Shown: positions 14,063-27,296, counted from the stretch's first letter. The stretch is 64,000 nt of DNA from Paramecium sonneborni (GCA_905182985.1 CAJJDN010000023.1:62001-126000); one strand, 5' to 3'. The notes: a model not told the origin generated them from the letters alone. Made by a program: numbers and translations.

Positions 14063-17000
14063 ATGGACTTGATGATCATTTCCTTTTTGTTAATCTTTCT
14101 ATGTTTATGTAGTAAGATTATATAAGAAAATTGTAGATTGGGAAATATATAAACATGAATTATTTGATATTGCTTCTAGTATGGAATGGTTTGGATTGAA
14201 TTCAGATTAAAGTCTTAGTTCATTAACATAAATTGATCCCACTCTTTGTACACCAACATCCCCTACTTATCTAGCTGGAGGAAGAGATAAAATTTGGAGA
14301 AAAATTCAAATGCCAACCAATAGAAAATTCTCTGCTATTAGAATCGAATTAGATTTTTATTATATTGAATAGATGAATGAAGTTTAAACTATGGTTTATT
14401 TGAATTAAGTAATTATTAGTGAAACTCTTTAATCTTAATCTTTTTTAAGTACTCCAACATCTGTAATTTATTGCAATAGACCTGCAAGTAATAACACTGC
14501 TGATAGCTCTGCGTTTAGATTAAATTATTTTAATGAATTTAGAGAGAGTTAGATTGAGATATTTATTGAATAAATAGGACTTTAGCCTATTAAAATATAT
14601 GCCTTATCAGGATTTTATTTATATGTATAATTTTGTGATCTCTATTGTGAAATATGTAATGAATAAGGATAATGTGAGAGATGTTAAGAAGGTCTAAAAT
14701 TAATTGAAGGATAATGTAATTGCTCATATAATGGTGAAAGTTATAATTCACTATTTTAATTAGATACACCAAATATATAATGTTTAAATTCTTGTCCTAT
14801 AGGATATGTTCCTGATACATAAGGAATATGTCAATCTGGAATATCAAATTTATTATTTTAAGATCTATTTGGAGATTTCAATACTTATTTATTTTATATA
14901 ATAAAAGATAAATACTATTCAAATTTAACTGATAATTCTAATAGAATTGCATAAATTGGGAATTAAAAAATGGCAGGCCCCTTTTTTTATAATGAATAGA
15001 TAGCATATTCATAGTTATCAATAATTGGTAATTCTGAAATAATGATCAAATTAAGAATATATTTCTTAAGATATCAATAATCTAAGTAAGTGGGAGGACA
15101 AATATGTTTAAAATTTAATAATTACACAGTTTTATAGATTTATGATTATAGTTATCCTGTATTACATCATTCATAAGGAACAGCACATGTAAATAATATT
15201 TAGATTTGCAATTTTTAATAATCTGATAATTGCTATTAGAGTGATATCTATTTTTAGATGTATTTAGATTATGAAATTAATGAAATAACATTTGAAGGAT
15301 AGTTTACAATCATTTAACCACTTAGAGGATGGTGTTTATCTAATTTTGAGATTCTAGAATAATAAATCACAACGAGTGTATACTAATGTATTGATAACTG
15401 TTTAACCTGTCCATTTAGATAACCAAAATCATGTATTTCATGTAAATCTGGATATTTTAAATTTGCAAATAAATGTTTAATTAAATGCCCATTATAAACT
15501 ATGTTGATAGGAAATGAATGTGTAGAAAATGGTATGAGTGGGTAATTTGATTACATATTAAATATTTTATATGATGATAATAATTATTAGGATGAAATTT
15601 AGAATTTAAGTTAGAATTATGAAGGTTAATTATCTAAAACTAGTAAGTTTATGTATAATTCAAATATATATTCAGTATTAGGAGGATTCTCAATTTGGAG
15701 TTATGAATAAATATCTCATCTAATTAAAAATGATAGACCATTCTACAAAGCTTTTATAAAATTAAATGTAGTTTGCATTGATTTAATATTTAATGAGATA
15801 TTTCAAATATTTGTTAATGTTACCGGAGTGACTTATAAAATTACAACTGCTACTCCAAATTTAAATGAATTTAAATTAATTTCAGTTGGAAATATAATGG
15901 GTTCAGCATAATGGAATGAATATATAGCTGAAGTATTTATTGAATTTGCTTCATTCTAATCAATTGATAATTTGTTATTAACATTTTCAATATCATAATT
16001 TAGAAATTAATCTTAATACTATGGAATATTCAATTATAGAGTTATGGTTTTACCATGTCCCTAATTTTGTAATTAATGTGACTCTTCTGGAAATTGTCAA
16101 AATTGGATAAAACATATTTCACTAGAATCTGGTAATTGTGCAAAGGGATACTTTTATGATTACTAATTTAATTCTTGTTCTTAATGCTTAGATGGATGTT
16201 ATGAATGTTCAAATTCTTATTAATGTATTTAATGTTTTCCAAAATATTCTAATATACATGGTTAATGTTATTGTTCAACAACTTAGGAATTAAGTAATAC
16301 TTGTACTTATAAATATCCTTGTAATAAGGGATGTTTACTTTGTGGATATAATATTGAAGATAATCTAAATAAAATTTAAAGATGTTTAATTTGTGATGAA
16401 TCTAATCATTATTGGATGAATATTAATAAATGTAGTTGTTTAGAAGGATATTATATGGAAGATTAAATTTGTCAACCCTGTTCTGAATTATGCCAAGCAT
16501 GTCATTAATACCCTAGACTTTGTACTAAATGTGATCCTTCTTTAAATAGAATTTTAAAGTATTAATAATGTGAATGTTTATTTGGTTATTATTCATAAGA
16601 ATCTTTTAAAGAGTGTTTTAAGTGTAATATAACTTGTAAAACTTGTTAATTATAATCTACTGTTTGTACTAGTTGTTATATTGATTAATTTAGAAATCTA
16701 CTTGAAAATTAATGTTTATGTAAAGATGGATATTTTGATTCAGGAAATGAAATTTGTACTGAATGTGATAAAATATGTAAAACTTGCTTAGATATAATTA
16801 CATGTTCATCCTGTTATTAAGAATAAAATAGAAAATTAAATTTAAATAATACTAAATGTATATGCGAAATTGGATATTATGAAATAGAAAATAAATTAGA
16901 ATGTGTACCTTGTCATTTTTCATGTTAATTTTGTTAAAATTCTGATTAAAACAATATGTGTATCAGATGTCCAATTACTAGAGAACCCTCAACAAAAACT

Positions 17001-19289
17001 ACTATTTTCTCATGTATTTGTAAAAGAGGATATTATGAATCAAACATGATGGAATGTTTAGATTGCAGAAATTATTAAAATCCTCCAGATACTCATTACT
17101 GTTATAGTAAATGTGGTGACAATATTATATAATGGAATGAGGATTGTGATGATGGAAATCATAATCAAAAAGATGAATGTAGCTTTTGTATATTTTCTCA
17201 TTCATATTGTCAGAATCCGCTATGTAAATTATGTTAAATGGGATAATGTTAAAATTGTATAGATGGTTATTTTCTTAATTAAAATAATCAATGTGAATAA
17301 TGTGATTAATCATGTTAAACTTGCAAAAATAAATCAAATGATTGTTTGATTTGTAATTTATTAAATGAAAATGATTTAACTTGTATTATTTGTGATAGTA
17401 GATAAGGATTTTAATTAAAAGATGGAAAATGTATAAATATTTGTGGTGATGGTCAAAGAGTTATTAATGAAGAATGTGATGATGGAAATTAATTCTCTAA
17501 TGATGGGTGTTATAATTGTTTAATTGAAAATGATTGGATATGTGAAGATATTTGTTAATAAATCAACTATCCATATCTGATATTTGAAGAAAACCCTTAC
17601 AACAATTTATTTTAAGAATAGAGAAATCTCATTTTCAAGTCAAGTATTCCATTAAAAAGCTAAAGTTCTTTTTTAGATATTTGTTAATTTAGTACTAAAA
17701 ATGATTAATAAAAAATTGAAATTTTACAATTACAAGATCTTACTGATTATTTTGATGAATATGTCATCCTTAAAATCCATGTTTAGATCTTATTAAAGGA
17801 TAAAAATGAAAATCCTATCCTCATATGTTCTATTAAAAATCCTTAAAACTATTAATCAAAATAAGGAATAACTTTTAAATAATAGATCTTTTATATTTAA
17901 TTATTAAAATATCTTAAACCGACTTAACAAGTGATAAATGCAACAGAAAGTCTAATATATCTTAATAAATATGTTTTATATATCCTTTTGGGTTTAGCTT
18001 TACTCTCTATTATTGTAGGAGGATTGCATATCTTTTGGAACTTATTGGATGTTTTATAATTGATTTCCTATTTTTAATTCTTTAATATTCTATATCCATA
18101 TAATGTAGATACTTATTTTTAACTATTTGATTTTGCTCAATTTGATTTCCTTAAAGTTTTTCTTAGTATTGAAGATTTAGTTAATAGCTATGTTATATCA
18201 CCTGAACCTCATTATAAATTTGTTCTTAAAGGTTATTCATCTACTTTTTACATTAATGCATTTACTGTTTTTATAACATTTATGACTACATTATCTATTT
18301 ATATCTTTTGTATTATTGGATTTAAAATCGTAACTAAATTAATTACATATTATACTTCAGATAATCTATATATAGATTATGAACCTAACTTTATTAAATA
18401 TCTCATTCTTCGAATAATTAGATATGTCTAAAAAATCTTACTTAAAATTATTTATTTTCTTGGATCTGGATTTTTAAGAACTTTTATGTCAGTTGCATAT
18501 GATTACAATCTTGCCATATTTCTACAGTTATAAACATACAATATTTAAAATTCCTTTTTAACTTCAAGTCTCATAATGAGTGTTTTATTTTTTTCAATTC
18601 AAGTGGTTTTTATTTTTTAAGGATTCTCCATAATGAATAACCATCCTTATCATTTTAAATAATAATAGGTTATATAAAAATATGGAGCCATATTTGAAAG
18701 TATTAAAATAAGAGAATCAAAACCTTACTCCAAATTTTATAATCTCATTCTTTTATGTAAAAAAGTGTTTTTCATTTTTATTTTGGTATTTTGTTATTGC
18801 GAAACCTTATTCACTATATTAACTTGCTCATTATTAAATGTTGCATTTATCATCTATTTACAATTCAATAAACCTTTAGAAGATATTTATGAACATTATA
18901 AAATTATTGGTTCAGAAATTATTATTTTTTTAGTTGAAATAGTAATAGTCATATTATTTTGTTAACAAAAAAAAGAATCAAATGAAGACAATGAAATATT
19001 AATTGGTTGGTTCATAATCACATTATGTACATTTTTAATATTATTTTAATTCTTTCTTGATGTTAAACAGCATTTTGATTATCTGATTAAAATTTATTAA
19101 GTTCTTCGTAATATCATCTCAAGAATTAAGAATTATTTTACAAAACCACTTTAAGCTCCTTAAGAATCAAAAGCTTTTTTAGAATAAACTACAAAGTCTT
19201 AATAAATTATTTTAGAATAAACTATACAGTCTTAAAAATCTTAACAGTTTAAGTCAAGGAAGGTTGTGACATTCAGGTTAGATAACTGA
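14063..19289 (+). CDS. large cysteine-rich (furin/EGF-like repeat) multipass membrane protein
   Basis: A 1733-aa protein with one intron (14112..14136, 25 nt) inside the signal-peptide coding region. Residues 1-17 (MDLMIISFLLIFLC...) form a signal peptide. Residues about 170-1170 are dense in C-x2-C, C-x3-C and GYY/GYF units such as CSCLEGYYMEDQICQPC, typical of furin-like and EGF-like extracellular repeats. Two copies of a C-DDGN motif (EDCDDGNHNQKDEC and EECDDGNQFSNDGC) match the short calcium-binding-like repeats seen in such ciliate proteins. From about residue 1290 to 1680 there are several hydrophobic segments (VLYILLGLALLSIIVGGL, AFTVFITFMTTLSIYIF and others) and then a charged cytoplasmic tail. 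It probably sits in the plasma membrane with a large ectodomain. The ligand is unknown. Large families of this architecture are known in Paramecium and Tetrahymena. Confidence 0.85.
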
Positions 19290-19539
19290 AAATAAAGTAT
19301 AAAATCTTTTATTATTTCATTTTACTTATAAAAACAATTATTAATTAAACATAATTTATTCTACATTTTTGTCTAAAACCTTTTTTTGGTAAATCTAATT
19401 TTCAATTATGAAAGAAGGTTTTATTGAATTCTTAGTTATTTAAATTTATTTTGTTTTGCAAAGATTCCATTGATTATAAATTATATTACTATTTAAGTTT
19501 AAAATTGATTAATTTTCATATCGCAATCTATTTTGTTAG

Positions 19540-22500
19540 ATGTAATTTACAATATTCATTTTAGGAATGTTAAAGAAAGAATTTAATAATTGGAGAGATA
19601 AAAAAAAGAACGCGAAGAAGCAGAACAATTAAATAAAATGTCAAAATCTACTTAGATTAATTATGGTCAATAAGGTTCTAATTTAATGTAAAAGTATTTA
19701 GTGTATATAAATTAAATATAGTTAATAAGAATAACAAGAGTAAAATTAAACAACAAGAGAAAATGATGTAATCTAAACCTTAAATTAAATGTTACATGAA
19801 AATCCAGAGGTTAGATAGAAAATAGAGGGATAGTTATAAAAATAAATTGAAAGGTAAGCTTAATAAGAGGAAGAGTCAGATGAAGAAATTGAGAAGAATG
19901 ATTAATTAAGTGTCAAAGAAATAATTTAGAAAGTTAATCATAAAGAATTATAAAGTGAAGATAGGATTTATGTAGGTATGATAACAAATGAATTAACTAC
20001 TGAAATTAAAAGATCATAAAGATAATCGATGGATTATTAATAAATAAGTTTATAAGATAGATCATAATCAATTTTGAAATCAAAACTAATTATTGATTAT
20101 AAAAGTTAATTAATATTTGTAAGAGATGATGATTATTACTTAGAATAGATTGACAAGATTCTATTCATTTAAAGATTTATTAAATAAAAACTTGAAAAAG
20201 ATAGAAAGGAAAGGATTGAAAATGAACTATAACTTAAATAAAAAATGAATAGATATAGAATCAATGTACTAAATGAATTAGTTTAATCAGAAGATAAATA
20301 TGTTTCTGATTTAAAGATTTTAAATACAGTTAAAAATTTATTAGTTGAAAAGTTTCCATAAAAAGAAGATGAGATTAAGATGATGTTTAACATTCATGAA
20401 ATTCTAAAATTTAATACTGAATTTTTAAGTGAGTTTTAAAAGTAAAATGATCTTAAGGATCCAAATGCTATTGTGATGTAAAATATAGTTCCACTTCTTA
20501 ATGGATTTATATTTTATTATGAATATTGTAAGGCTTATGATTAAGCTAGAAAATTGTGTAGTTAATTTGAAATTTAACCTGGCTTTATATAATTTATGAA
20601 AGATATTACCAAATTAAATTTATTAAAAGGCTTATCATTAAATGATTATACTATTAAACCTGTTTAAAGATTACCTAAATATGTACTTTTATTCAAGGAT
20701 TTGTTAAAACATACTCTTCCTTCTCATCCTGATTATTAGAATGTGAAATATTGTTTAGAAACTATTGAAAAGATTAATGATAAAAATAATGATGAAATGA
20801 ATGTCTATTTAAAACAAGCTAAATTAATTGAATTACATTAGTAATTTGAAAATATATAAAATTTACAAATTTTAAAACCTAATATGTGTTTTATATTTGA
20901 AGATATTTGTTCAATATTTACAAAGAAAATTGAATAAAGAATAATAATTTATGCATTTAATAATTTACTTTTATTTGCAAAGTAAGGCAAATAAAATGTT
21001 CTGAAATACAAACTACATATTCCAATTACATATCAATCTTATCTAAAAGATTTAAAAGATTTAGTAATTTTAAAAAATTCTTTTGAAGTTGTTTCTCGTA
21101 ATGAAACAATTGTTATTGTTAATGAGGATAGTGATTCTAAATAATAGTTTATGATGAAAATTTAAAATATCATTAATTAATAAGTTGAATTGTTTTAATC
21201 AAAAAATGATAAAAAATAAGAGAATAATATTTGTATTAAAGTAGAAATTTAAGGGACTGAAATAGATTAAAAATTAAACAAGAAAGTAACATTTTATTAA
21301 ACAATTTTTACAGTTGAAAGCATTATCGTCAAAACTCAAATAAGATTTAGTTAAATGAAAAATCTCTTATAAATTATCAATAAATATGATAATAAACTGA
21401 AAATTCCAAATTTAACAAAAACTTTATCATCAAAAAAAGAAAAAATAATTGATGAAAGAAAGTTAAAAATAGAATAATTATTGTAAATGGTTCTAAATTC
21501 TCCTAAGATTTTTGAGAACATTGAATATTAATAGTAGGTTTTGGAAATATTATATTTAGATCCTAGATTGTACAATTTTCCTGAGCTTAAAAGATAAAAT
21601 CCAGAAATGTTTTAGAATATGTTAGAATTAAGATAAAGTTAAAATTAAAAGAATTCTTCATTAGAGCTTCTTTAATAATTGCAATAATAAACATATTCCT
21701 CAAATATAAATAAAGATGATTAATTAATAAAAATTGGAAATGAAGCTTAATTATAGCCTTATTATATTGAAATAACATTATTGACTGAATAAACACTCTA
21801 AGTTGGATTTCAAAAGAATACACGAACGTGGTTTATTAAAAAAGCTATTGCAAATTATATAAATTTAAATTATTTTGTTGATTTTAAAATATTTATTGTA
21901 GATACTGGAGGAATTATAAGAGTAGTAGATGATGAAGAAAAGATATCAACACTTTTAGATAAAAGTAAATAAGGTTTTTTTTAAGCATTAAAAAAGATTT
22001 TTCATAATGGAACAAAGTTTCAATTTATATTTCGAAAATATTTATATTTACCTTGGAAGTAGGAAGAAATTTAATATCAATAAGATCAAATAAGATCTAA
22101 ATATTTAATGTTTGAAATTGTATTTTAAGCAAGAAATGGAGAAAATCCTTTTAATTTCTTAGATTTTTGTTTAATAATTGCATACTATATAATTGCAACC
22201 TAGTAGAAAATTGATAAAAATTTATTAAAAAAAGCAATACCAAGTTCTATAATTAAATAACATTCTGAGAAACTTTGGTTAGAATAGATTTAAAGGTAAG
22301 TGGCATAAATAGAAAAAAAAATAGCTGAATTTTCAAATTAATCAAAGTAAATGTAGCAAAATAAAAAAAATTTGAGCCTTTAGAATTTATCAAATTTATT
22401 CATAAAAAGTTGTTTTGAGGATAACTTTTTTTTTGGAATGTAATTATTTTTTGTAGAATGCCCCAAAGAAGTAATATAGATGGTTTAGTAGGGAAATTTT

Positions 22501-22942
22501 GGATTTAAATTATAGGCTCATATATTTATAGGTATAAAAATTAATAATAGAAGGATTAAATTACAATGGTTTACATTTCATAGACTCAAAAAGCCGTAAT
22601 CAATTAGGTAGAATGGAATATGATTAGATAACAGAAATAAAATCATTTCCTATTGAATTAACTTGTAAAATAAAAAATTAAAATTTTAAATTTAAGACTT
22701 AAACCCCATTTGAAGTAATATAATCTTTCAATATATTAGATTAAACACTTAATTTTAGAATATTAAGAAATAATAAAAATATTAAATTCTTGATAATTAA
22801 TTATAATTATTTTATAACATTCAATCTTTTTAACGTAATAAATTATAATATAAAATATTTGAGAATATCAGATTTAATTGATTAATATGTAATCATAAAT
22901 CATAAAAAATCAGTTATAACTCTTTATAGTATTGGAAACTGA
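19540..22942 (+). CDS. RhoGEF (DH) - PH-like - FERM protein
   Basis: A 1110-aa protein after removal of introns 19542..19564, 19694..19721 and 22532..22550; the spliced length is exactly divisible by 3. Order: acidic Gln-rich coiled coil (1-180); IQ-like helix LFIQRFIKQKLEKDR near 186; a Dbl-homology RhoGEF domain about 215-420 (VLNELVQSEDKYVSDLKIL, then the CR3 signature DYTIKPVQRLPKYVLLFKDL); a PH-like region; and a C-terminal FERM domain from about 730 (FIFRKYLYLPW and IGxxYNGLHFIDSKSRNQLG as in the F3 lobe). It should activate a Rho/Rac GTPase at the membrane or cortex. Animal FARP proteins carry FERM before DH-PH; here the order is reversed. The start is inferred: the intron joins AT at 19540-19541 to G at 19565. 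The first ATG that does not need this is 19638. Confidence 0.82.
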
Positions 22943-23053
22943 AATTAGTTTTCTTATGTAATATTTTCCTTGAGGAAGATATTAAGATAACACAAAAGAA
23001 AAATATTAAAAATACGAAAAGTAAGAATATAAAAACATTAAATAAATAATTAT

Positions 23054-23794
23054 ATGTAAGAAAATGAGTTTGTTATCTAAATTTGTGTTCCCTCTTTTAA
23101 AAAGAATGATGATGTTGTCTAATATCAATTAATGTAAGAATTTTATAAGATTTTTAAACATAGTTTCACAGAACTTAATTAAAGATGGACTTTTTAAGTA
23201 GATTATCGATATTCCCATTTAAAATTATTGCATGAATCCTTACAGACTCTTAAAACGAGTTTGCCGAAGTTTCCTTCGTCTAATTGGTGGAGATCCACCA
23301 ATAACAATGAAGAATTATTAGAAGAGAGAAGAATACAGTTAGATTATTTCTTCAAAAATCTCTTCTAATGTTAAGGAGTATGTAAAAGTTTGATTATGAA
23401 AAATTTCATTCTCAAATCTCAATGTTTATATCTAAAAAAGATTGATAAAGTATTTAGAATATATGTAATATAAGTAATAACGTGATATCTTGAAAAAAGA
23501 AAGAAAAGCATAAGCAGCATCTTCTTTAAATAAGTAAAAATCTAAATCTCAAGTATGAATATTTAAAAAAGTAAATAGTTGATTACTCCTATATGTGGAC
23601 CTGCTGAAGATCCAATAGAAGATCCTCGTGAGAGATCTTATTCTTGGGAATATAAATTAAATTAAAAGAAATCTCAATAAATGTTTGAAAGAAGTTCTAA
23701 TTAAATAAGCAATGTAAATAATCTAATTCCAATTTATTAGTTAAATATTGGTGGAGTTCCCATATTCAAAGGTATTCTATTGAAATTTAAATGA
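23054..23794 (+). CDS. PX-domain protein
   Basis: A 229-aa protein with introns 23450..23474 (25 nt) and 23553..23578 (26 nt). Residues 1-115 look like a phox-homology domain. A beta-strand start (NEFVIQICVPSFKK) is followed by YEFYKIFKHSF-type helix text, a short basic stretch, and LPKFPSSNWWRS followed by an ERR-x-LDYFFKNLF helix, matching the PX order of proline-rich loop then ERR-x-x-L-x-x-F/Y helix. PX domains bind phosphoinositides, usually PI3P on endosomes. The tail is basic and Ser/Gln-rich without a second domain. It sits 111 bp after the RhoGEF-FERM gene on the same strand and runs tail-to-tail with the kinase that follows (86-bp gap). Confidence 0.78.
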
Positions 23795-23880
23795 TAAAAA
23801 TAGAATTTATATAATATTAGAAAAATAATTATTCTTTATTTAAGATTATTTGAAATAAAACAAGAATAAAATCAATATAA

Positions 23881-25242
23881 TCATTTTATAATTTATTTTG
23901 AGAATGTCTAACCTAAACCTCTGGCACTATTAAAACTACAAACACTTTTTTAATTCTTAGAAGCATGAATATATCTAGCTGTTGAGGCTGTCTAATAAGA
24001 GTTATTCGAATTAGAAAGATTAAATGCATTACTATACCATAAATTGATATCATAAGCATTATTATCTTTAATTAATCTTATTAATTCTAGCACTTAAAAA
24101 CTTGATGGTCTATCAAGTGGATTAGCTCTAGTCATAATTTTAACTAATTCGAACAATTAAGTATTTTCATTATTTTGATATGTTTTATTTTTTTGAAAAC
24201 TAAAATTAGAGCAATTAGATTATGAAAATTTTGTTCCTGTTAAAAGCATATATAAAACACATCCAGCTCCATAAACGTCAACTTTAAAATCATAGTTCAA
24301 TTTAGTTAAATGAACATTTAAAACCTCTGGGGCAACATACCCTTCTGTACCACAATTAGGATTTTCAATTAATTATTTACCATCATAACAAGCAAGTCCA
24401 AAATCAATCAATTTTAATTTATTATTATGATACATTATGTTTGCTGGTTTGATATCTCTATGAAGTATTGAATTACGATGAAGAAAAGTTAAAGCTTCAA
24501 ATAATTACTTAATTATTATTTAATTTATACTTGCATAATTTCTAAAATTTATTCATTTTTAATTTGGCTTAATTTATTTAATATTTGCTGTTTTAAATTA
24601 TCACCTTCAATAAATTCAGTCACAATTTAGTAATATAATTCAGATTTAAACACTTCATATATTTCAACCAATTTAGGATGTTTAATTGATCTCAGAATCT
24701 ATATTTCATTTTCTATAAGTTTTTATTGATCTTTTTTTCCATTAAGTAATATATGTTTAATAGCCACTTTCTTATTATTAAAATAACATTCATTTGTTGT
24801 AACCTATGAAATAGTTATTAAATATAAAAACCTAACCAAACGATCCTGCTTCTAACGTTGAAAGATATTTATAATTTTAACTTAGATTGAGGAAAGTCAT
24901 TTTATTACCTAATCTCTATCTAAGTTATATGAGATCATTTTGATCTGAGTAAAACTCTTTAATTTTCCCCATATAAGGAAATTTAAAACCTACTAATCTT
25001 TATTGTTTTATTAACCATTAAAAAGTAGTGCATTCTTCAATATTCATAATATATTTTGGATCATCAATATTTAAGTGCTATAATAAATGAATATGAGTTA
25101 CATATGTCATGGTGATTTAATTATTATGTAATTTTAACTAGTAAACTCTATCCTTGAAAAAATGTTTACGAACAACTCTACATTGAAATGGTACTTCAAA
25201 TTAGCTTTACAAAAAAGGTTGAGATTCTTGTTTTTTTAACAT
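23881..25242 (-). CDS. Ser/Thr protein kinase with N-terminal extension
   Basis: A 436-aa protein. Introns on the minus strand are 24804..24831 (28 nt) and 24508..24530 (23 nt); both are needed for frame. Residues 1-115 form an unrecognised N-terminal domain, possibly PH-like. The kinase domain has a glycine loop (LEAGSFGQV), VAIKHI lysine, EIQILRSIKHPKLVEI, the catalytic loop ILHRDIKPAN, IDFGLACYD, CGTEGYVAPEVL and VDVYGAGCVLYMLL. All catalytic residues are intact. The subfamily is not clear; the CDPK/CAMK-like architecture is common in ciliates, but no EF-hands follow. Its start lies 41 bp downstream of the stop of the PP2C-like gene, on the same strand. Confidence 0.88.
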
Positions 25243-25283
25243 TTAGATATTAAAAATTAATTATTTTAAATTATTGAATAAAC

Positions 25284-26211
25284 TCAAATAACTAATTTTT
25301 ATCCTCTTTAAAAATAAATTAAAATGCTAGAAATATTATCTTTTCCATATTCAGATTCAACATTCTAAGCAACAATAGAATCACAAATTGCTTCTAAGAT
25401 ATCATTCAATGGTTTTCCTTATTTAATTCTTTCTAAAATAAGTTCAGTGATAGCACTATTTGTCCAAGTTTCCCAAAAACCTAAAATTAATCATCTGAAT
25501 AAATATAACCATGACTTCCCATTAAGATTAATTCAGTATCCTCTTTCTCAACATATTTTATGCTTGGTACAGAAATAAGTAATTATTTGTTTTGTTCTAA
25601 ATTAGAATTGGCTTTGTATTCAAAATTTCCTAATCCTCTACTATATGGAAGATGAGCATTTAATCTATTTTCCCAAACTTCTCCTCCAGCTGCAAGTATT
25701 CTTTACTTTTCAAGATCGTTCATTGGATAATGTTCAACACTCATTACTTTATGTTTACCTTCATATCTAATAACGCATCTCGATAACTATTCTATTAAAA
25801 TAGACATATTACTCCTGCATTTGCTACATAAATATTTTCATTAGTTATTAATGTTAATAATAAAGTTAATCCCTGATAACAAGTACTTTCTTTAAATTAG
25901 TTTTTTAATTAATTATCTAATCTTTCATATAAACCAATAATTGCTTTGTCATAATTTTTTTATTTATATTCTTAATCATTGACTAATGCTTCTACTATAT
26001 GATCTTGAATATATTTCCCATATTCTATTCCACCATATTGTTCTACTATACAGAATAAACAATTGTCTTGATCAAATTTCTCTTTAATTATAATAAATTC
26101 ATCCTATTGAATTTACCAACCTTATAATGATGTTGATGTATAAGCAAAATCAAATAATTTTCCTGATTGAGTTAATTTTGTTGTCTCTGGTTTTGTTAAA
26201 TACAATCCCAT
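25284..26211 (-). CDS. PP2C-fold protein lacking metal-binding motifs (predicted pseudophosphatase)
   Basis: A 290-aa protein. Introns are 25787..25812 (26 nt) and 25481..25509 (29 nt). The PP2C fold is shown by motif order: CLFCIVEQYGG where active enzymes have V-x-DGHGG; VANAGLSRCVIRYEGK in place of AN-x-GDSR; LPYSRGLGNFEYK in place of L-T-x-ARAFGD; LILMGSHGFWETW in place of L-ACDG-WD; and C-terminal YGKDNISSILIYF, where the final DN is kept. The aspartates that hold the two catalytic metals are thus replaced at three of four sites, so it is probably not an active phosphatase. Start MGLYLTKPE offers Gly2 for N-myristoylation. A regulatory or decoy role for phosphoproteins is inference. The kinase gene follows 41 bp downstream. 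Confidence 0.82.
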
Positions 26212-26284
26212 TGATAATAAATTAATTTATATATAAATTAGTAAAATTTTATAAATCGTAATAATAATTTTATTTAAATTAAAA

Positions 26285-26880
26285 TATTATTTATTTCCAT
26301 TTCTAAATCAAAAATAACTAATAGCTTCCAGTTGCATAATTTGTTCTGAATCAAAACCATTTTATGATTTCCCCCCTATATAATTTCAATAAATCACACA
26401 TAACATCAAACAGTTATAATGGTAATATATCAACTCACTTTTATTTCTCTACATATTTTTTAAGTTTCCTTGAAAATTATATTATTATAATGTAGTAATA
26501 AAGCCATCTATTGAGTGGCTATTCTATTATAATATTTTATATCTCTCTATTAACTTCAAGAATCAAATTATTTTAAGTTCTAAATTCACAATATCGATAT
26601 GTTTCGAACCATACTTATTTTAAATAATATATTCAAAATACTTAGGATATAGATTATTTCATTAAAAATATAAACTAATCTAAATTATTACCAAAAAAAA
26701 TATGATATACTAAAATTTTCAATTTTTTTAATCTTCTAGTATCAAAGTATTTTAAATCTTAAAAAATTCATCAAAAGTCACAAAATCTACTTTTCTTTAA
26801 AATAATTAAAATAAAATTATTACTAATTATTTATTATAATATAATATGACATCATCATTTTTATGAGCAACTTTTGATTA
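26285..26880 (-). pseudogene. possible decayed gene remnant
   Basis: One minus-strand frame reads protein-like for over 100 codons, including FGNNLDQFIFLMKQ, WFETYRYCEFRTQNNLILE and EQPLNRWLYYYI. TGA codons interrupt it, and neighbouring protein-like pieces need frame changes that I could not explain with consensus introns. It may be a relic of a duplicated gene, which is frequent in Paramecium after whole-genome duplications. No family was recognised. Boundaries are approximate. Confidence 0.35.
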
Positions 26881-26969
26881 ATTATTATAGGATCTTTGTT
26901 AAATATACTTATAGGCAACCCTAAAAATTATATTGACGATTATGAATTCATTTATGAATTATAAATATT

Positions 26970-27296
26970 ATGATTATTTCTAGAATATATGTATTAATTT
27001 AATTGAAAGATGAGTATATTTTGAGTCTAAATTTAGAAATGAGAAATAATACATATATTCTCTCTTTGTATCAGTTTAGTTTAAAAACATATTAGCAATT
27101 GAATAAAACTAAAATCTAAAAGTTACAACTTCATGAAGATATGTAGAAGTTGTTTAAGGTTTAATATTATCATTCATGTTTTCAAAATCTTGATGAAATT
27201 ATCGAATTTTTAAATGAATTATAAGTAAATAGGAAATTATTCATAATTTATTTGGTAAAATAAAGGCTATAAGTTGTATTGTCAAATATGTTATGA
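26970..27296 (+). CDS. uncharacterised 108-codon ORF
   Basis: An open frame of 108 codons from ATG to TGA in the ciliate code. It reads MIISRIYVLIQLKDEYILSL..., and continues with a heptad-like, Gln/Leu-rich helix ending VVLSNML. No intron is needed. The composition is more protein-like than nearby intergenic DNA, with evenly spread K, E, Q and L, but there is no recognisable domain. It may be a real small gene or the surviving piece of a decayed one, since a remnant lies just upstream on the other strand. Confidence 0.3.
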
